NCBI GenBank assembly: GCA_964482235.1
Contig: CAYZWU010000001.1
Coordinates: 1 to 64,000, forward strand
Reading direction: 5' to 3'
DNA: 64,000 bases
DNA from: CAYZWU01 sp964482235
Lineage (GTDB): Bacteria > Planctomycetota > B15-G4 > CAYZWU01
In this document: piece by piece, positions 1 to 8,186 of the stretch
Layout of the letters: every line of letters begins with the position of its first letter
Numbering within the stretch: position 1 is the first letter of the stretch
The notes under the pieces: generated by a model
Seen by the model: the letters and a program-made list of their open reading frames with translations, nothing else
The model's database searches: none
Told to the model about the DNA's origin: nothing
Program-made: the position numbers and the translations under genes

Positions 1-71
<71 letters not shown>

Positions 72-84
72 TTTTGTGGGGGGG

Positions 85-114
85 ATTCTAGCATCGTCTC
101 GCATGGTGTTGCAA
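85..114 (-). promoter_or_regulatory. Probable sigma70-type promoter of the tRNA-Gly gene
   Basis: On the reverse strand a TTGCAA box (114-109) is followed after 18 bases by TAGAAT (90-85), which lies 13 bases before the tRNA 5' end. The boxes match the consensus at 4/6 and 5/6 positions. Confidence 0.5.
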
Positions 115-459
115 GGGGTTGTATTGGTGGGAGGTTGGGAGTTTTTTTTCCCGCGCTCGGGATTAACGTCGGACTCGCCCTCTTCGCACCGGGTCGCACG
201 GTTTTGCGCGGTTTCGTGTTCTGATTGCTGTCGAATCTGCTGTCGTTCGGATCCGGTCCGGCGAGGCGTCCTGGTCGTCAGGGGCGCGGAGTCCCGAGGC
301 GATGTCGTCGAGCGGTTCTCGCACCAGCCACCTCGACTGAGAGAGTCGAGTTTGATAAACGGTTATTTATAAGACGTATTGCTACTTTATCGGATTCGGG
401 ATACTCTGGTTAGTCACGAGGGCAATCCCTTTCAGGCTTTTTTGGATCGGCTTAACTTG
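115..459. other. Intergenic stretch without a recognisable gene
   Basis: I find no convincing coding sequence or RNA here. The short open frames have no ribosome binding site and no recognisable domain. The segment separates the reverse-strand tRNA from the forward FG-GAP gene, whose GAGAGGAGGAG Shine-Dalgarno lies just before 473. Confidence 0.5.
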
Positions 460-472
460 AGAGGAGGAGAGC

Positions 473-1906
473 ATGTTTAAGACTGTTGCTGCGATCTTGA
501 ACATGACTGTCGTATTCGTCTTTTTTCCTATCGTGACGAATCTGGCATACGCAGAATCACTTTTTGAGCCACCGGTCTTCTATGACACGGGTGACGCGCC
601 CTATATGGTCGCCATCGGAGACCTGGACGGCAACGGCGACATGGACCTGGCCGTGGCCAATTGGAATAGCGGCAACCTTTCGGTGCTGCTGGGGAAGGGT
701 GACGGCACATTCCAGTCTGCCGTGGACTACGGGACCGGTGGCCGTTCCGTTTGGGTTGCCATCGGGGACCTGGACGGCGACGGCGATTCGGACCTGGCAG
801 TGGTGAATTATAGTGATAATAATGTCTCGGTGCTGCTTGGCAACGGTGACGGTACATTCCAGCCAGCGGTGAATTACGCGGTCGGCATGGGGCCTGTTTC
901 TGTTGTCATCGGGGACCTGGACGCCGACACCGACAATGACCTGGCCGTGGTGATTGAGTCTACCGATGACGTCTCGGTGCTGCTTGGGAATGGTGACGGC
1001 ACATTCCAGCCAGCAGGGAATTACGGGGTTGGTCATGGGCCCAGGTCAGTGGCAATCGGGGACCTGGACGGCAACGGCGACCTGGACCTGGCCGTGACGA
1101 ATCAGAGTACCAACGACGTTTCGGTGCTGCTTGGGAACGGTGACGGCACATTCCAGCCAGTGGTGAATTACGCGGTTTGTGACGTGCCCAGGTGCGTGGC
1201 CATCGGAGACCTGGACGGCAACGGCGACCTGGACCTGGCCGTGGCGAATTTTGGTAGCGACAACGTTTCAGTGCTGCTTGGGAACGGTGACGGCACATTC
1301 CAGCCAGCTGTGAACTACGGGACCGGTGATGAGTCCTATTTTGTCGCCACCGGGGACCTGGACGGCAACGGTGACAATGACCTGGCCGTGGCGAATGAGG
1401 ATACCGATGACGTCTCGGTGCTGCTTGGGAACGGTGACGGCACATTCCAGCCAGCGGTGAATTACGGGGTTGGTCAGGTTCCCAAGTCTGTCGCCATCGG
1501 GGACCTGGATGGCGACGGTAGGAATGACCTGGCCACGGCGAATACGACAAGCGACAATGTCTCGGTGCTGATCAACAGGGGCCCGTTCTTTACACTGTCT
1601 GCCACTCCGGACCCGCTGGTCGCAGGCCAGATGAGCACCTTCACTGTGTCGAACGGTGATCCATTTACCGACACATATCTTGCCTACAGCCTAAACGGCC
1701 CGGGGTCAACTTACATCTGGCCTCTTGATGTCACCCTCGACCTGCTGAATCCAAGGAGGGGCGGACCCATGAAAACTACCGATGACCAGGGTATAGTGCA
1801 GTGGGATATAACCATCCCGAGTTCATACTGGGGCTTCGACATCTGGGGCCAGGCGGTTCAGTATGGCAAAGCGAGCAATGTCGTGGCCACATCGGTCGTG
1901 AGGTGA
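473..1906 (+). CDS. Secreted FG-GAP/VCBS repeat protein
   Basis: A 477-residue exported protein of unknown specific role. A signal peptide of about 27 residues ending LAYA is followed by seven tandem repeats of about 49 residues (roughly residues 30-365). Each has the core IGDLDGNGDxDLAV, NVSVLLGNGDGTFQP. The DxDxxGD loops are the calcium-binding motif of FG-GAP/VCBS repeats, which usually build beta-propellers of surface or adhesive proteins. The last 105 residues form a separate Ig-like beta domain that starts at FTLSATPDPLVAG. A strong GGAGGAG Shine-Dalgarno precedes ATG 473. The repeats are also nearly identical in DNA (147-base unit), which implies recent duplication or homogenisation. 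The domain class is firm; the role at the cell surface is inferred. Confidence 0.85.
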   Translation: MFKTVAAILNMTVVFVFFPIVTNLAYAESLFEPPVFYDTGDAPYMVAIGDLDGNGDMDLAVANWNSGNLSVLLGKGDGTFQSAVDYGTGGRSVWVAIGDLDGDGDSDLAVVNYSDNNVSVLLGNGDGTFQPAVNYAVGMGPVSVVIGDLDADTDNDLAVVIESTDDVSVLLGNGDGTFQPAGNYGVGHGPRSVAIGDLDGNGDLDLAVTNQSTNDVSVLLGNGDGTFQPVVNYAVCDVPRCVAIGDLDGNGDLDLAVANFGSDNVSVLLGNGDGTFQPAVNYGTGDESYFVATGDLDGNGDNDLAVANEDTDDVSVLLGNGDGTFQPAVNYGVGQVPKSVAIGDLDGDGRNDLATANTTSDNVSVLINRGPFFTLSATPDPLVAGQMSTFTVSNGDPFTDTYLAYSLNGPGSTYIWPLDVTLDLLNPRRGGPMKTTDDQGIVQWDITIPSSYWGFDIWGQAVQYGKASNVVATSVVR

Positions 1907-2032
1907 GAGCAGCGCCTTTGAGTTTAACGGGTGCAACGCAGGACTCGTCCGTTTCGCAAGCCGTCGGACGACTGTCTCGAGATGACCGGTTTCGTCCGTC
2001 GAGTCATCGTCGTTCCATGACATATATGTTCC

Positions 2033-2053
2033 ATCATCAATTGATGATATAAT
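2033..2053 (+). promoter_or_regulatory. 16-base palindrome abutting a TATAAT box
   Basis: ATCATCAATTGATGAT is a perfect palindrome at 2033-2048 and runs into TATAAT at 2048-2053, about 110 bases before the start of the UGA-containing gene. I see no good -35 box. It may be an operator over a promoter, but this is speculative. Confidence 0.3.
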
Positions 2054-2164
2054 TGGCTTTCGATGATTTGCAGTCCCGATCGACTCATGAACGCCTGTTC
2101 CATCGATTGTGAAGACTCCAGTCCATCCGAGAGCGGCCGGATCAAGATCCGAAGGAGGCAAGAG

Positions 2165-3235
2165 ATGAGAGTGTCCTGTGATTTCCGCGGCATGGTCCTG
2201 AAGAGCTGGGTTCTCTACCTGATGGTGCTCGCGGGCATGCTCTTGTGCACACCAGCTTTCGCCCAGAACATTCTCGTCTACAATCATGCCTCTCCAAGTG
2301 CGACCTTTCCCGATCCCGAAACGGGTCAGACGGTCACTGCTGAAGACGGCATCTGCAAGGCTCTCGACGATCTCGGGCATCAGTACACATTGGTCACGTC
2401 CCTTCCCACGTCTCTCGACGAATACGACGTGATCCTCGTGACACTGGGATGGAACTGCTGAGGCTGGACCTACGATCTTGCTCAGGGAGAGCAGAACAGA
2501 CTCGTCGGTTTCATGGATTCGGGAAGGGGACTGTACGTCGAGGGCAGCGATTTCGGGTACGTGATGAGCAACACGGTGCTGTACTCCTATTTCGGCTGTT
2601 CTTACCTGGGGGACGGGAATTCGACCTATTACAATGTTCAGTACCTCGACGGCGTCCCGGACACTCTTGCCGAAGGCATACATATCGATCACATGTACGG
2701 TACTTCGCCTGACTGGTCGGTGGATCTCATCGGTCCCGAAGGCGGCGAGATCTTCTTCATCTCCCAGGAAGGGTATGGCCGGGGGATAAGCTGGGGCGGC
2801 ATCGAAGACGGCTATCGTGCCATCCACCAGTGCCACCTCTTCGGTGCCATGATAGACGGCGTCGATACCAAGGCCGACATCATGAGCCTCTACCTGGATT
2901 ACCTGTATCGCCCCGTCAAGGTGGGGCTCGATCCCTCCGCGACGCAGGTCGCCAGAGGCGGGCAGCTGGTCGTGGACATCACGTTGAGCAGCAATTCCCC
3001 CACGGCTGCGAGCGCCTACGGAATGGTCGACCTGACCCTCCCGAACGGCAACCCCTACCAGCTCATCGGACCGACTCCCTTCACTCTTTTCGCCGGACAG
3101 ATATTGAGTCCCACGGCACGGCACAACATCCCGGCTTTTGCGCCGCTGGGTGACTATATCTACCGCTTCGACGTCACCGGAGGGCCCGGAACCGTCTACG
3201 ATTCGGACGAGTTCGTCTTCGAGGTCGTTCCGTGA
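2165..3235 (+). CDS. Putative secreted selenoprotein with a Cys-Sec pair (UGA read through at 2459-2461)
   Basis: Two open frames in the same phase, separated only by a single TGA (2459-2461), together form one 356-residue protein. Start ATG 2165 follows AAGGAGG with good spacing. Residues 1-34 are a signal peptide ending TPAFAQ. Residues about 35-245 form a domain I do not recognise with certainty; its beta-strand YDVILVTLG is followed by WNC-U-GW, placing Sec99 directly after Cys98. This region resembles a GATase-like or flavodoxin-like alpha/beta fold. Residues about 250-356 form a beta domain homologous to the end of the thioredoxin-like selenoprotein at 20659-21471. The frame stays fully protein-like on both sides of the UGA, and a SECIS-like hairpin follows it. 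The alternative is a nonsense pseudogene, which I consider less likely because the hairpin and the partner gene show the same arrangement. The function is unknown. Confidence 0.78.
2459..2494 (+). promoter_or_regulatory. UGA selenocysteine codon with SECIS-like hairpin
   Basis: The in-frame TGA (2459-2461) is followed by a hairpin: TTGCTC (2478-2483), loop AGGGA (2484-2488), GAGCAG (2489-2494), six pairs with one G-U. The loop guanines lie 24-26 bases after the UGA. Bacterial SECIS elements are small hairpins with a conserved G in the apical loop at roughly this distance, recognised by SelB. No folding energy was computed. Confidence 0.65.
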
Positions 3236-3428
3236 TTCCGGAGTAGTTCCGCACGAGCCCTGACAGCCTCCCTTGTCATTACACAGGGAGACGCCACCAG
3301 GCGTCTTCCATATTATGATGACAAGTCCCCTCCTTTTTAGTAGCTTATACCGTGTATCAGAAATTCTATTCATCAGATCCATCCATGAATGGGCACCTTG
3401 GACTTCGTCACTGTTTCTGGGCATCGGT

Positions 3429-6170
3429 ATGAATGAACAGGAATCACTGGGCAGCGCTTCTCCCGGTGACGACGCACAGCGTCTTTACCTCGTATTCCTC
3501 GCTCGCAGGAAAGCAGGCGAGGATCTCGACCTCGATGCTTTTGTCGATCAACATCCCGAGGTGGCCGAGGAGTTGAGGGAAATCCACAAGGGATGCGATG
3601 ACTGGTACTCCAGGGAGATCGACCTCCTCAAGAAGTGCCTCGAAATGAGCGGAACCGAAGATCCGCCCCGTGTGCTGGGCGACTTCAGGATCATCAGAAA
3701 AATCGCATCAGGAGGCATGGCGACAGTCTACGAGGCGAAGCAGATCAGCATGGGACGCCGTGTGGCGTTGAAAATCCTGCCTCCCCATCTCGCCGCGTCG
3801 GAAAAGGCGGTCAAGAGGTTCCAGCGCGAAGCCCAGGCGGGAGGGCGACAGAGCCATCCCGGGATCGTGACCATTTTTTCCATGGGCGAGCACGAAGGCG
3901 TCAGTTACATCGCCGAGGAGCTCGTGGAGGATGGGACGACCCTTGCGGACAACCTCGAGAAGTTCCGGAAAGATAAGAAGCTCCCGAAGGGCTACTGCCG
4001 CGAGGCGGCGCAGGTGGTCGCCGAAGTGGCGGACGCCCTCATGTATGCCCACCAGTCACAGGTGATCCACCGCGACGTCAAGCCGTCCAATATCCTGATG
4101 ACACGCGAGGGCAAGCCCAAGGTGGGCGACTTCGGTCTGGCCAAGGTGGAGGATGCCCTTTCCCTCTCCCGTACCGGCGATTTTGCAGGGACTCCCTTCT
4201 ACATGTCGCCGGAGCAGGCGCTGAGCAGGCGGATAGGGATCGATTCGAGGACGGACATCTACTCCCTCGGCGTGACACTCTACGAAACAATCACACTGAA
4301 GCGTCCCTTCGAGGGGAAGACGTCTCATGAGGTCTTGAAGCAGATCATCTTCCACGAGCCCAGCGATCCCTGCAGGCTGAATCCCCGTGTCCCGCGCGAC
4401 CTGGCGAACATCTGCCTCAAGGCGATGGAGAAGGAACCGAAACATCGTTACCAGATCATGTCCGATTTCGCCGACGATCTCCGCCGCTATCTTAACGGCG
4501 AGATGGTCCACGCCAAGCCGATCCCCCTGCCTGCCCGATTCATGAAGCGTGTCAAGCGGCATCCTGTGATCAGCACGGCGATCCTGGTTGTCGTGTGCGC
4601 CCTCCTGTCCGTGGCAGGCGTTGCCCTCTGGTCCCAGTCGCGCCTCGAAGCCGAGAGAGAAGTCAAGAACGCGATCGCCGCGTTCATGATGCAGCTCTTT
4701 TCGTCTCCCGATCCGGACTGGATGGGCAGGGACGTGAAGGTCGTTGAAGTACTCGACAAGAAAGCAGACGAAATCGACAGGGCATTTCCAGATCAGCCGG
4801 TGATTCAGGCCGAACTGCACAAGGTCATCGGTGATACCTATGAGGGATTGGGGCTGCACGAGTCGGCGGAAAAGCAGTTCCGCACCGCACTCGAGATCCG
4901 TCGCGAGCAGTTCGGAGCCATGGATCATCGCACGCTCCAGGTCCAGTTCAAGCTGGCCCAGGCCTTGATGGGACAGGGAAAGCTGCCCGAGGCGGAGGGC
5001 TTCATTCCGGATGTCCTCGAGTCCTGGAATGAGGATCCGGGTGATGCGCACGAGGATACTCTTTCCGTCAAGAACGCGCTGGCTCACACGCTGTGGAAGA
5101 AGGGGGATCTCGTCGCGGCAGAGAGGTTGTATCAAGAGGTCTTGAAGAAGAGAAGCAGTCTCTTGTCCGCCGATCATATTGACACGCTGAGGACAAAGCA
5201 CGACCTCGCCGCACTGATCAGTGAAAGAGGACGTCACGTGGAAGCGGCATCACTTCAAACCAGCGTTCTCGAGGATCGAAAGCGGATACTCGGCAACGAT
5301 CATACCGATACACTCTTGACCATGAACAGCCTTGGGGTCACTTGCAGGCGGATGGGAGAGTTTGACGATGCGGAGGTCCTCCTTCTTCAGGCTCTTGATT
5401 CTCAGAAACGCGTTCTTTCGAAGCAGCACACGCATACCCTCGCCACGATGAACAACCTGGCCAGGCTGTTCGAGGATACGGGGAGACTCGACGAAGCGAT
5501 CGAACTGCGCAGGGAAGTCGTGGACAATGGCTTGGAATTTCTGGGATCGAGCCATCCGCTTACGCTTCAATGGGAGAACAACCTGGCTTCACTGCTCTTC
5601 AGGAAGGGGGACCTGTTAGAGGCGGAAACGCTCCTGATCCAGGTGAGGGATACCATGCGCTCGAATCCGGATACTGTCTATCCGGAACGATTCAACTGGC
5701 TCTATAACCTGCTGGAATGCCACATGAGGCAAGGTCGATTTGCGGAAGCCGAGAAACTGTCGCACGAGATCTTGAACGATTGCCGCGAGTGCCTGAGCGA
5801 AGACGATCCTCTCTTCATTCACACGGTAGTGCAGCTCTCTCTGGCCTGCATGAAAACCGGCAAGCATCCGAAGGCCGGCAAGCTGCTGAAGGATGCCGTT
5901 GAGAGGGCCCAGGAAACACTGCCGATCGAGAACGACGATAGAATCCTGCTTCACAACTTCTATGCACAGTGCCTCTTCGAACAAGAGCTCTTCGAGGAAG
6001 CCATCGAACAGACGCGTGCCTGCTACGAGGGGCTGAAAACGAAAAAGAGCGAGCATGCTGATGCCGCTCTGAGCCGCCTGATCACCGTCTGCACAATGGC
6101 AGGCAAGAAAGATCTGGCCGAGAAGTACCGATTCCTGCGCAAGAACAGCGGGAACAGCGCGGACGAGTGA
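3429..6170 (+). CDS. Membrane Ser/Thr protein kinase with C-terminal TPR array
   Basis: A 913-residue Hanks-type kinase. An acidic N-terminal segment with DLDAFVDQHPEVAEELREI (about residues 35-60) resembles the lead-in of planctomycete kinases. The kinase domain (about 82-345) has the glycine loop IASGGMATVYEAK, VALKIL lysine, catalytic HRDVKPSN (about 212), DFGLAK and GTPFYMSPEQ, so it should be active. One transmembrane helix (about 378-400, ISTAILVVVCALLSVAGVAL) is followed by TPR repeats of the kinesin-light-chain type (about 470-890), a likely protein-binding scaffold. The frame is open from 3273, but ATG 3429 (MNEQESLG) gives a normal N-terminus; the start is uncertain because the Shine-Dalgarno is weak. 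The substrate is unknown. Confidence 0.9.
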   Translation: MNEQESLGSASPGDDAQRLYLVFLARRKAGEDLDLDAFVDQHPEVAEELREIHKGCDDWYSREIDLLKKCLEMSGTEDPPRVLGDFRIIRKIASGGMATVYEAKQISMGRRVALKILPPHLAASEKAVKRFQREAQAGGRQSHPGIVTIFSMGEHEGVSYIAEELVEDGTTLADNLEKFRKDKKLPKGYCREAAQVVAEVADALMYAHQSQVIHRDVKPSNILMTREGKPKVGDFGLAKVEDALSLSRTGDFAGTPFYMSPEQALSRRIGIDSRTDIYSLGVTLYETITLKRPFEGKTSHEVLKQIIFHEPSDPCRLNPRVPRDLANICLKAMEKEPKHRYQIMSDFADDLRRYLNGEMVHAKPIPLPARFMKRVKRHPVISTAILVVVCALLSVAGVALWSQSRLEAEREVKNAIAAFMMQLFSSPDPDWMGRDVKVVEVLDKKADEIDRAFPDQPVIQAELHKVIGDTYEGLGLHESAEKQFRTALEIRREQFGAMDHRTLQVQFKLAQALMGQGKLPEAEGFIPDVLESWNEDPGDAHEDTLSVKNALAHTLWKKGDLVAAERLYQEVLKKRSSLLSADHIDTLRTKHDLAALISERGRHVEAASLQTSVLEDRKRILGNDHTDTLLTMNSLGVTCRRMGEFDDAEVLLLQALDSQKRVLSKQHTHTLATMNNLARLFEDTGRLDEAIELRREVVDNGLEFLGSSHPLTLQWENNLASLLFRKGDLLEAETLLIQVRDTMRSNPDTVYPERFNWLYNLLECHMRQGRFAEAEKLSHEILNDCRECLSEDDPLFIHTVVQLSLACMKTGKHPKAGKLLKDAVERAQETLPIENDDRILLHNFYAQCLFEQELFEEAIEQTRACYEGLKTKKSEHADAALSRLITVCTMAGKKDLAEKYRFLRKNSGNSADE

Positions 6171-6199
6171 TTCACCCAGTATCATGAGAGGAGGCGATC

Positions 6200-6583
6200 A
6201 TGGCAGAACCCAATCCTGGTGGAAAGCCGTTGTGTCATTTCGACGTCATTGTCAGCGAGAACTCGGATGTCAGATCCTATCTGGAGCAGGCATTCAACTG
6301 GAGTGTGGGGCCGCCTGAGGGGGGTCCCTACTGTGTGATCATACCGGAGTCGGGCCCCAAGGGCGGATTCTGGGACATGACCAAGGAGATGGTGCCTCTC
6401 TTCATCACTGTCTTCCGTGTGGATGACAGGGATGCCTTCCTGAACAATCTTCATCCAAGCCTGACTGCGGTTTACCAGACCGATAATCACCCGCTGGGCG
6501 GGAAGTATGCCGTTATCAGGGGAAAGCCGGCCACAGGCTATGAAAGTATGATCTTCGGGATTCACGAGAGCTCAGACTCCTAG
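6200..6583 (+). CDS. Small VOC-fold (glyoxalase/bleomycin-resistance-like) protein
   Basis: A 127-residue soluble protein with the layout of a vicinal-oxygen-chelate half: HFDVIVSENSDVRSYLEQAF near the start, a central glycine-rich GGPYCVIIPESGPKGGFWD segment, and a C-terminal ending YESMIFGIHE. GAGAGGAGG lies just before ATG 6200, so translation is well supported. It is 29 bases after the kinase gene and may be co-transcribed. The VOC metal ligands are not obvious, so it could be a binding protein rather than an enzyme. The stop codon overlaps the base of a palindrome at 6583-6630. Confidence 0.6.
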   Translation: MAEPNPGGKPLCHFDVIVSENSDVRSYLEQAFNWSVGPPEGGPYCVIIPESGPKGGFWDMTKEMVPLFITVFRVDDRDAFLNNLHPSLTAVYQTDNHPLGGKYAVIRGKPATGYESMIFGIHESSDS

Positions 6584-6630
6584 CAGGCAGTTGAAAAAGT
6601 CATACCCGAAGCACTTTTTCAACGGCCTGC
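6583..6630. repeat. 18-base-arm palindrome (REP-like element or terminator)
   Basis: GCAGGC-A-GTTGAAAAAGT (6583-6600) is complementary to ACTTTTTCAAC-G-GCCTGC (6613-6630), with one mismatch and a 12-base loop. The arm is long for an ordinary terminator and lacks a trailing T run. It may be a dispersed palindromic repeat or the trace of an insertion. It sits exactly at the stop codon of the VOC-fold gene. Confidence 0.65.
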
Positions 6631-7002
6631 ATGCGTCCTGTCCGGCTGGGAAAGCAATGACTTTCCAGGCACTCATCCGCATTACGTCTGCCGGTGATGC
6701 CACGTCGATCCCGCCGAAGCCGTTGTGCGCACCGCTGCCGTCGAGCAGAGAAGAGACGCCACGAAGGATGTGCTCACAGGCTACCATCCGATTTCCGGCC
6801 CTTTCATGCTGCCGCGGTTCGTGCTTTTGAAGAGGAAGAGTCTCCTGTCGGACGGCATCCCTTTTCACTGGCGAGGGATTCGGCTTACAGGCAGTATCGC
6901 GATGTGTACACCTGAAACTGGCGGGCCGATATCCCGGGGAAGCGATTCGGATCGTGCCGGCACGTAGGAGACAAGGCACCCAGAACAAGAAGAGGTATCG
7001 AG
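6631..7002. other. Non-coding or degraded stretch
   Basis: Several overlapping short frames exist on both strands, but none has a ribosome binding site, a domain or a consistent coding signature. With the remnant just downstream it may be the debris of a decayed gene. Confidence 0.4.
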
Positions 7003-7197
7003 ATGGGAAAATCACATATCGATCGCTGTTTTCTTCTGAAGACCCTTGGTGCCGGTTGTGCCGGTGCGGCCCTGTCGGGAAAGGCCGTGGAGCTGATCGT
7101 TCTCGGGTTCGAGGGATGCGGCGAGGATCTGCGGCCCGAGGCCTGGGTGACCGCCTATCCCCACCCCTGCGCGGCGCGTCAGCTGATCCTCGAATGA
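7003..7197 (+). pseudogene. Possible remnant of a twin-arginine-exported protein
   Basis: A 64-residue frame begins with a sequence close to a Tat signal peptide (DRCFLLKTLGAGCAGAALSG), of the kind seen before DUF362-type iron-sulfur proteins, but the second arginine of the RR pair is absent. It stops after GFEGCGED and a short tail, with no recognisable mature domain. The ribosome binding site is poor. The TGA that ends it is not followed by protein-like sequence, so I do not treat it as selenocysteine. It could also be a genuine short peptide. Confidence 0.3.
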
Positions 7198-7346
7198 CCG
7201 GGAGGCCGAGGGAATAAAGAAAAATCCCGGGATCTTCGAGAGAAGAGAGATTTTGAACTCGATGATATCTTGTGCTACTTTCAGATTATTCGTAGTATGC
7301 TGCCCCCGGTCCATCAAGGGATCCATCATGGTCTTGGAGAGTCGAG

Positions 7347-8156
7347 ATGACTATAATTACAATATCCAGAGGTTCTTACAGCAAGGGGCGCGAAATCGCC
7401 GAGAAAGTGGCCGACAAGCTCGGATTCGAGTGCGTGGGCCGTGACGTCGTCCTCGAGACATCGGAGCAGTTTCACATCCCCGAGATCAAGCTCATCCGGG
7501 CCATCCATAACGCCCCGACCATCCTCGACCGGTTCGGCTTCCGGAAGGAGGCGTACATCTCCTTTTTCCAGTCGGCCTTCCTCGAACACGTCCGGAGGGA
7601 TAACGTGGTCTACCACGGCCTGGCCGGACACTTCTTTCTCAAGGGGATTTCCCACGTGCTCAAGGTGCGCATCATCGCCGACATGGCCGATCGCATCAAG
7701 CTGGAGATGGAGAGGAAGCAGATCCCGGTGAAGGAAGCGGCCTCCCTCCTGTCAAAGGATGACGAGGAGCGAAGGAAGTGGAGCCAGAGCCTCTACGGGA
7801 TCGATACGCACGATCCGAACCTCTACGACCTGGTGATTCACATCAGGAAGATCACCACCGATCTGGCAGCCGAGATCATCGTCAACTGCGCCAGGTCGGC
7901 CGAGTTCCACGCCACACCCGAGTCGACCGCCGTGATGGAGGATCTCGTCCTGGCGGCCGAGGTCAAGGCGGCCCTGGTGACGCAGATTCCCTACGTGGAA
8001 GTGATTTCCAAGGCCGGCGTGATCTATGTCCGGACAAGAGGGCATCTCTCCCAGGAATCGACGCTCACGAACAAGATCAGGGAGTTCGCCAAGACCGTGC
8101 ACGGTGTGAAAGGTGTCTACGTGGACGTCTCGCCCCACTCCGTCTCGTCAATGTGA
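7347..8156 (+). CDS. Cytidylate-kinase-like protein with C-terminal BON domain
   Basis: A 269-residue protein. Residues 1-190 match the cytidylate-kinase-like family: ITISRGSYSKGREIAEKVA is the P-loop region, with GFECVGRDVVLE after it and a late RIKLEMER lid segment. Residues about 205-265 (VKAALVTQIPYVEVISK to GVKGVYVDV) look like a BON domain, usually a phospholipid- or ligand-binding module. In this family BON or CBS domains often follow the kinase fold, suggesting regulation rather than bulk CMP phosphorylation. ATG 7347 follows TTGGAGAG. The substrate is unverified. Confidence 0.8.
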   Translation: MTIITISRGSYSKGREIAEKVADKLGFECVGRDVVLETSEQFHIPEIKLIRAIHNAPTILDRFGFRKEAYISFFQSAFLEHVRRDNVVYHGLAGHFFLKGISHVLKVRIIADMADRIKLEMERKQIPVKEAASLLSKDDEERRKWSQSLYGIDTHDPNLYDLVIHIRKITTDLAAEIIVNCARSAEFHATPESTAVMEDLVLAAEVKAALVTQIPYVEVISKAGVIYVRTRGHLSQESTLTNKIREFAKTVHGVKGVYVDVSPHSVSSM

Positions 8157-8186
8157 TGATGCAGCCTTGGGAAACCTGAACCGGCC

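Noticed and set aside
473..1906. CRISPR array
   Set aside because: The repeats are in-frame coding units of 147 bases with no unique spacers.
2459..2461. The in-frame UGA as a simple nonsense mutation or frameshift
   Set aside because: Phase is unchanged, coding is protein-like on both sides, and a hairpin follows. The second case at 20842 has UGA exactly at a redox cysteine. A pseudogene stays possible but is the weaker explanation.
7195..7197. A third selenocysteine codon at the end of the short Tat-like frame
   Set aside because: No protein-like sequence follows, no CxxC-like context, and no good hairpin.
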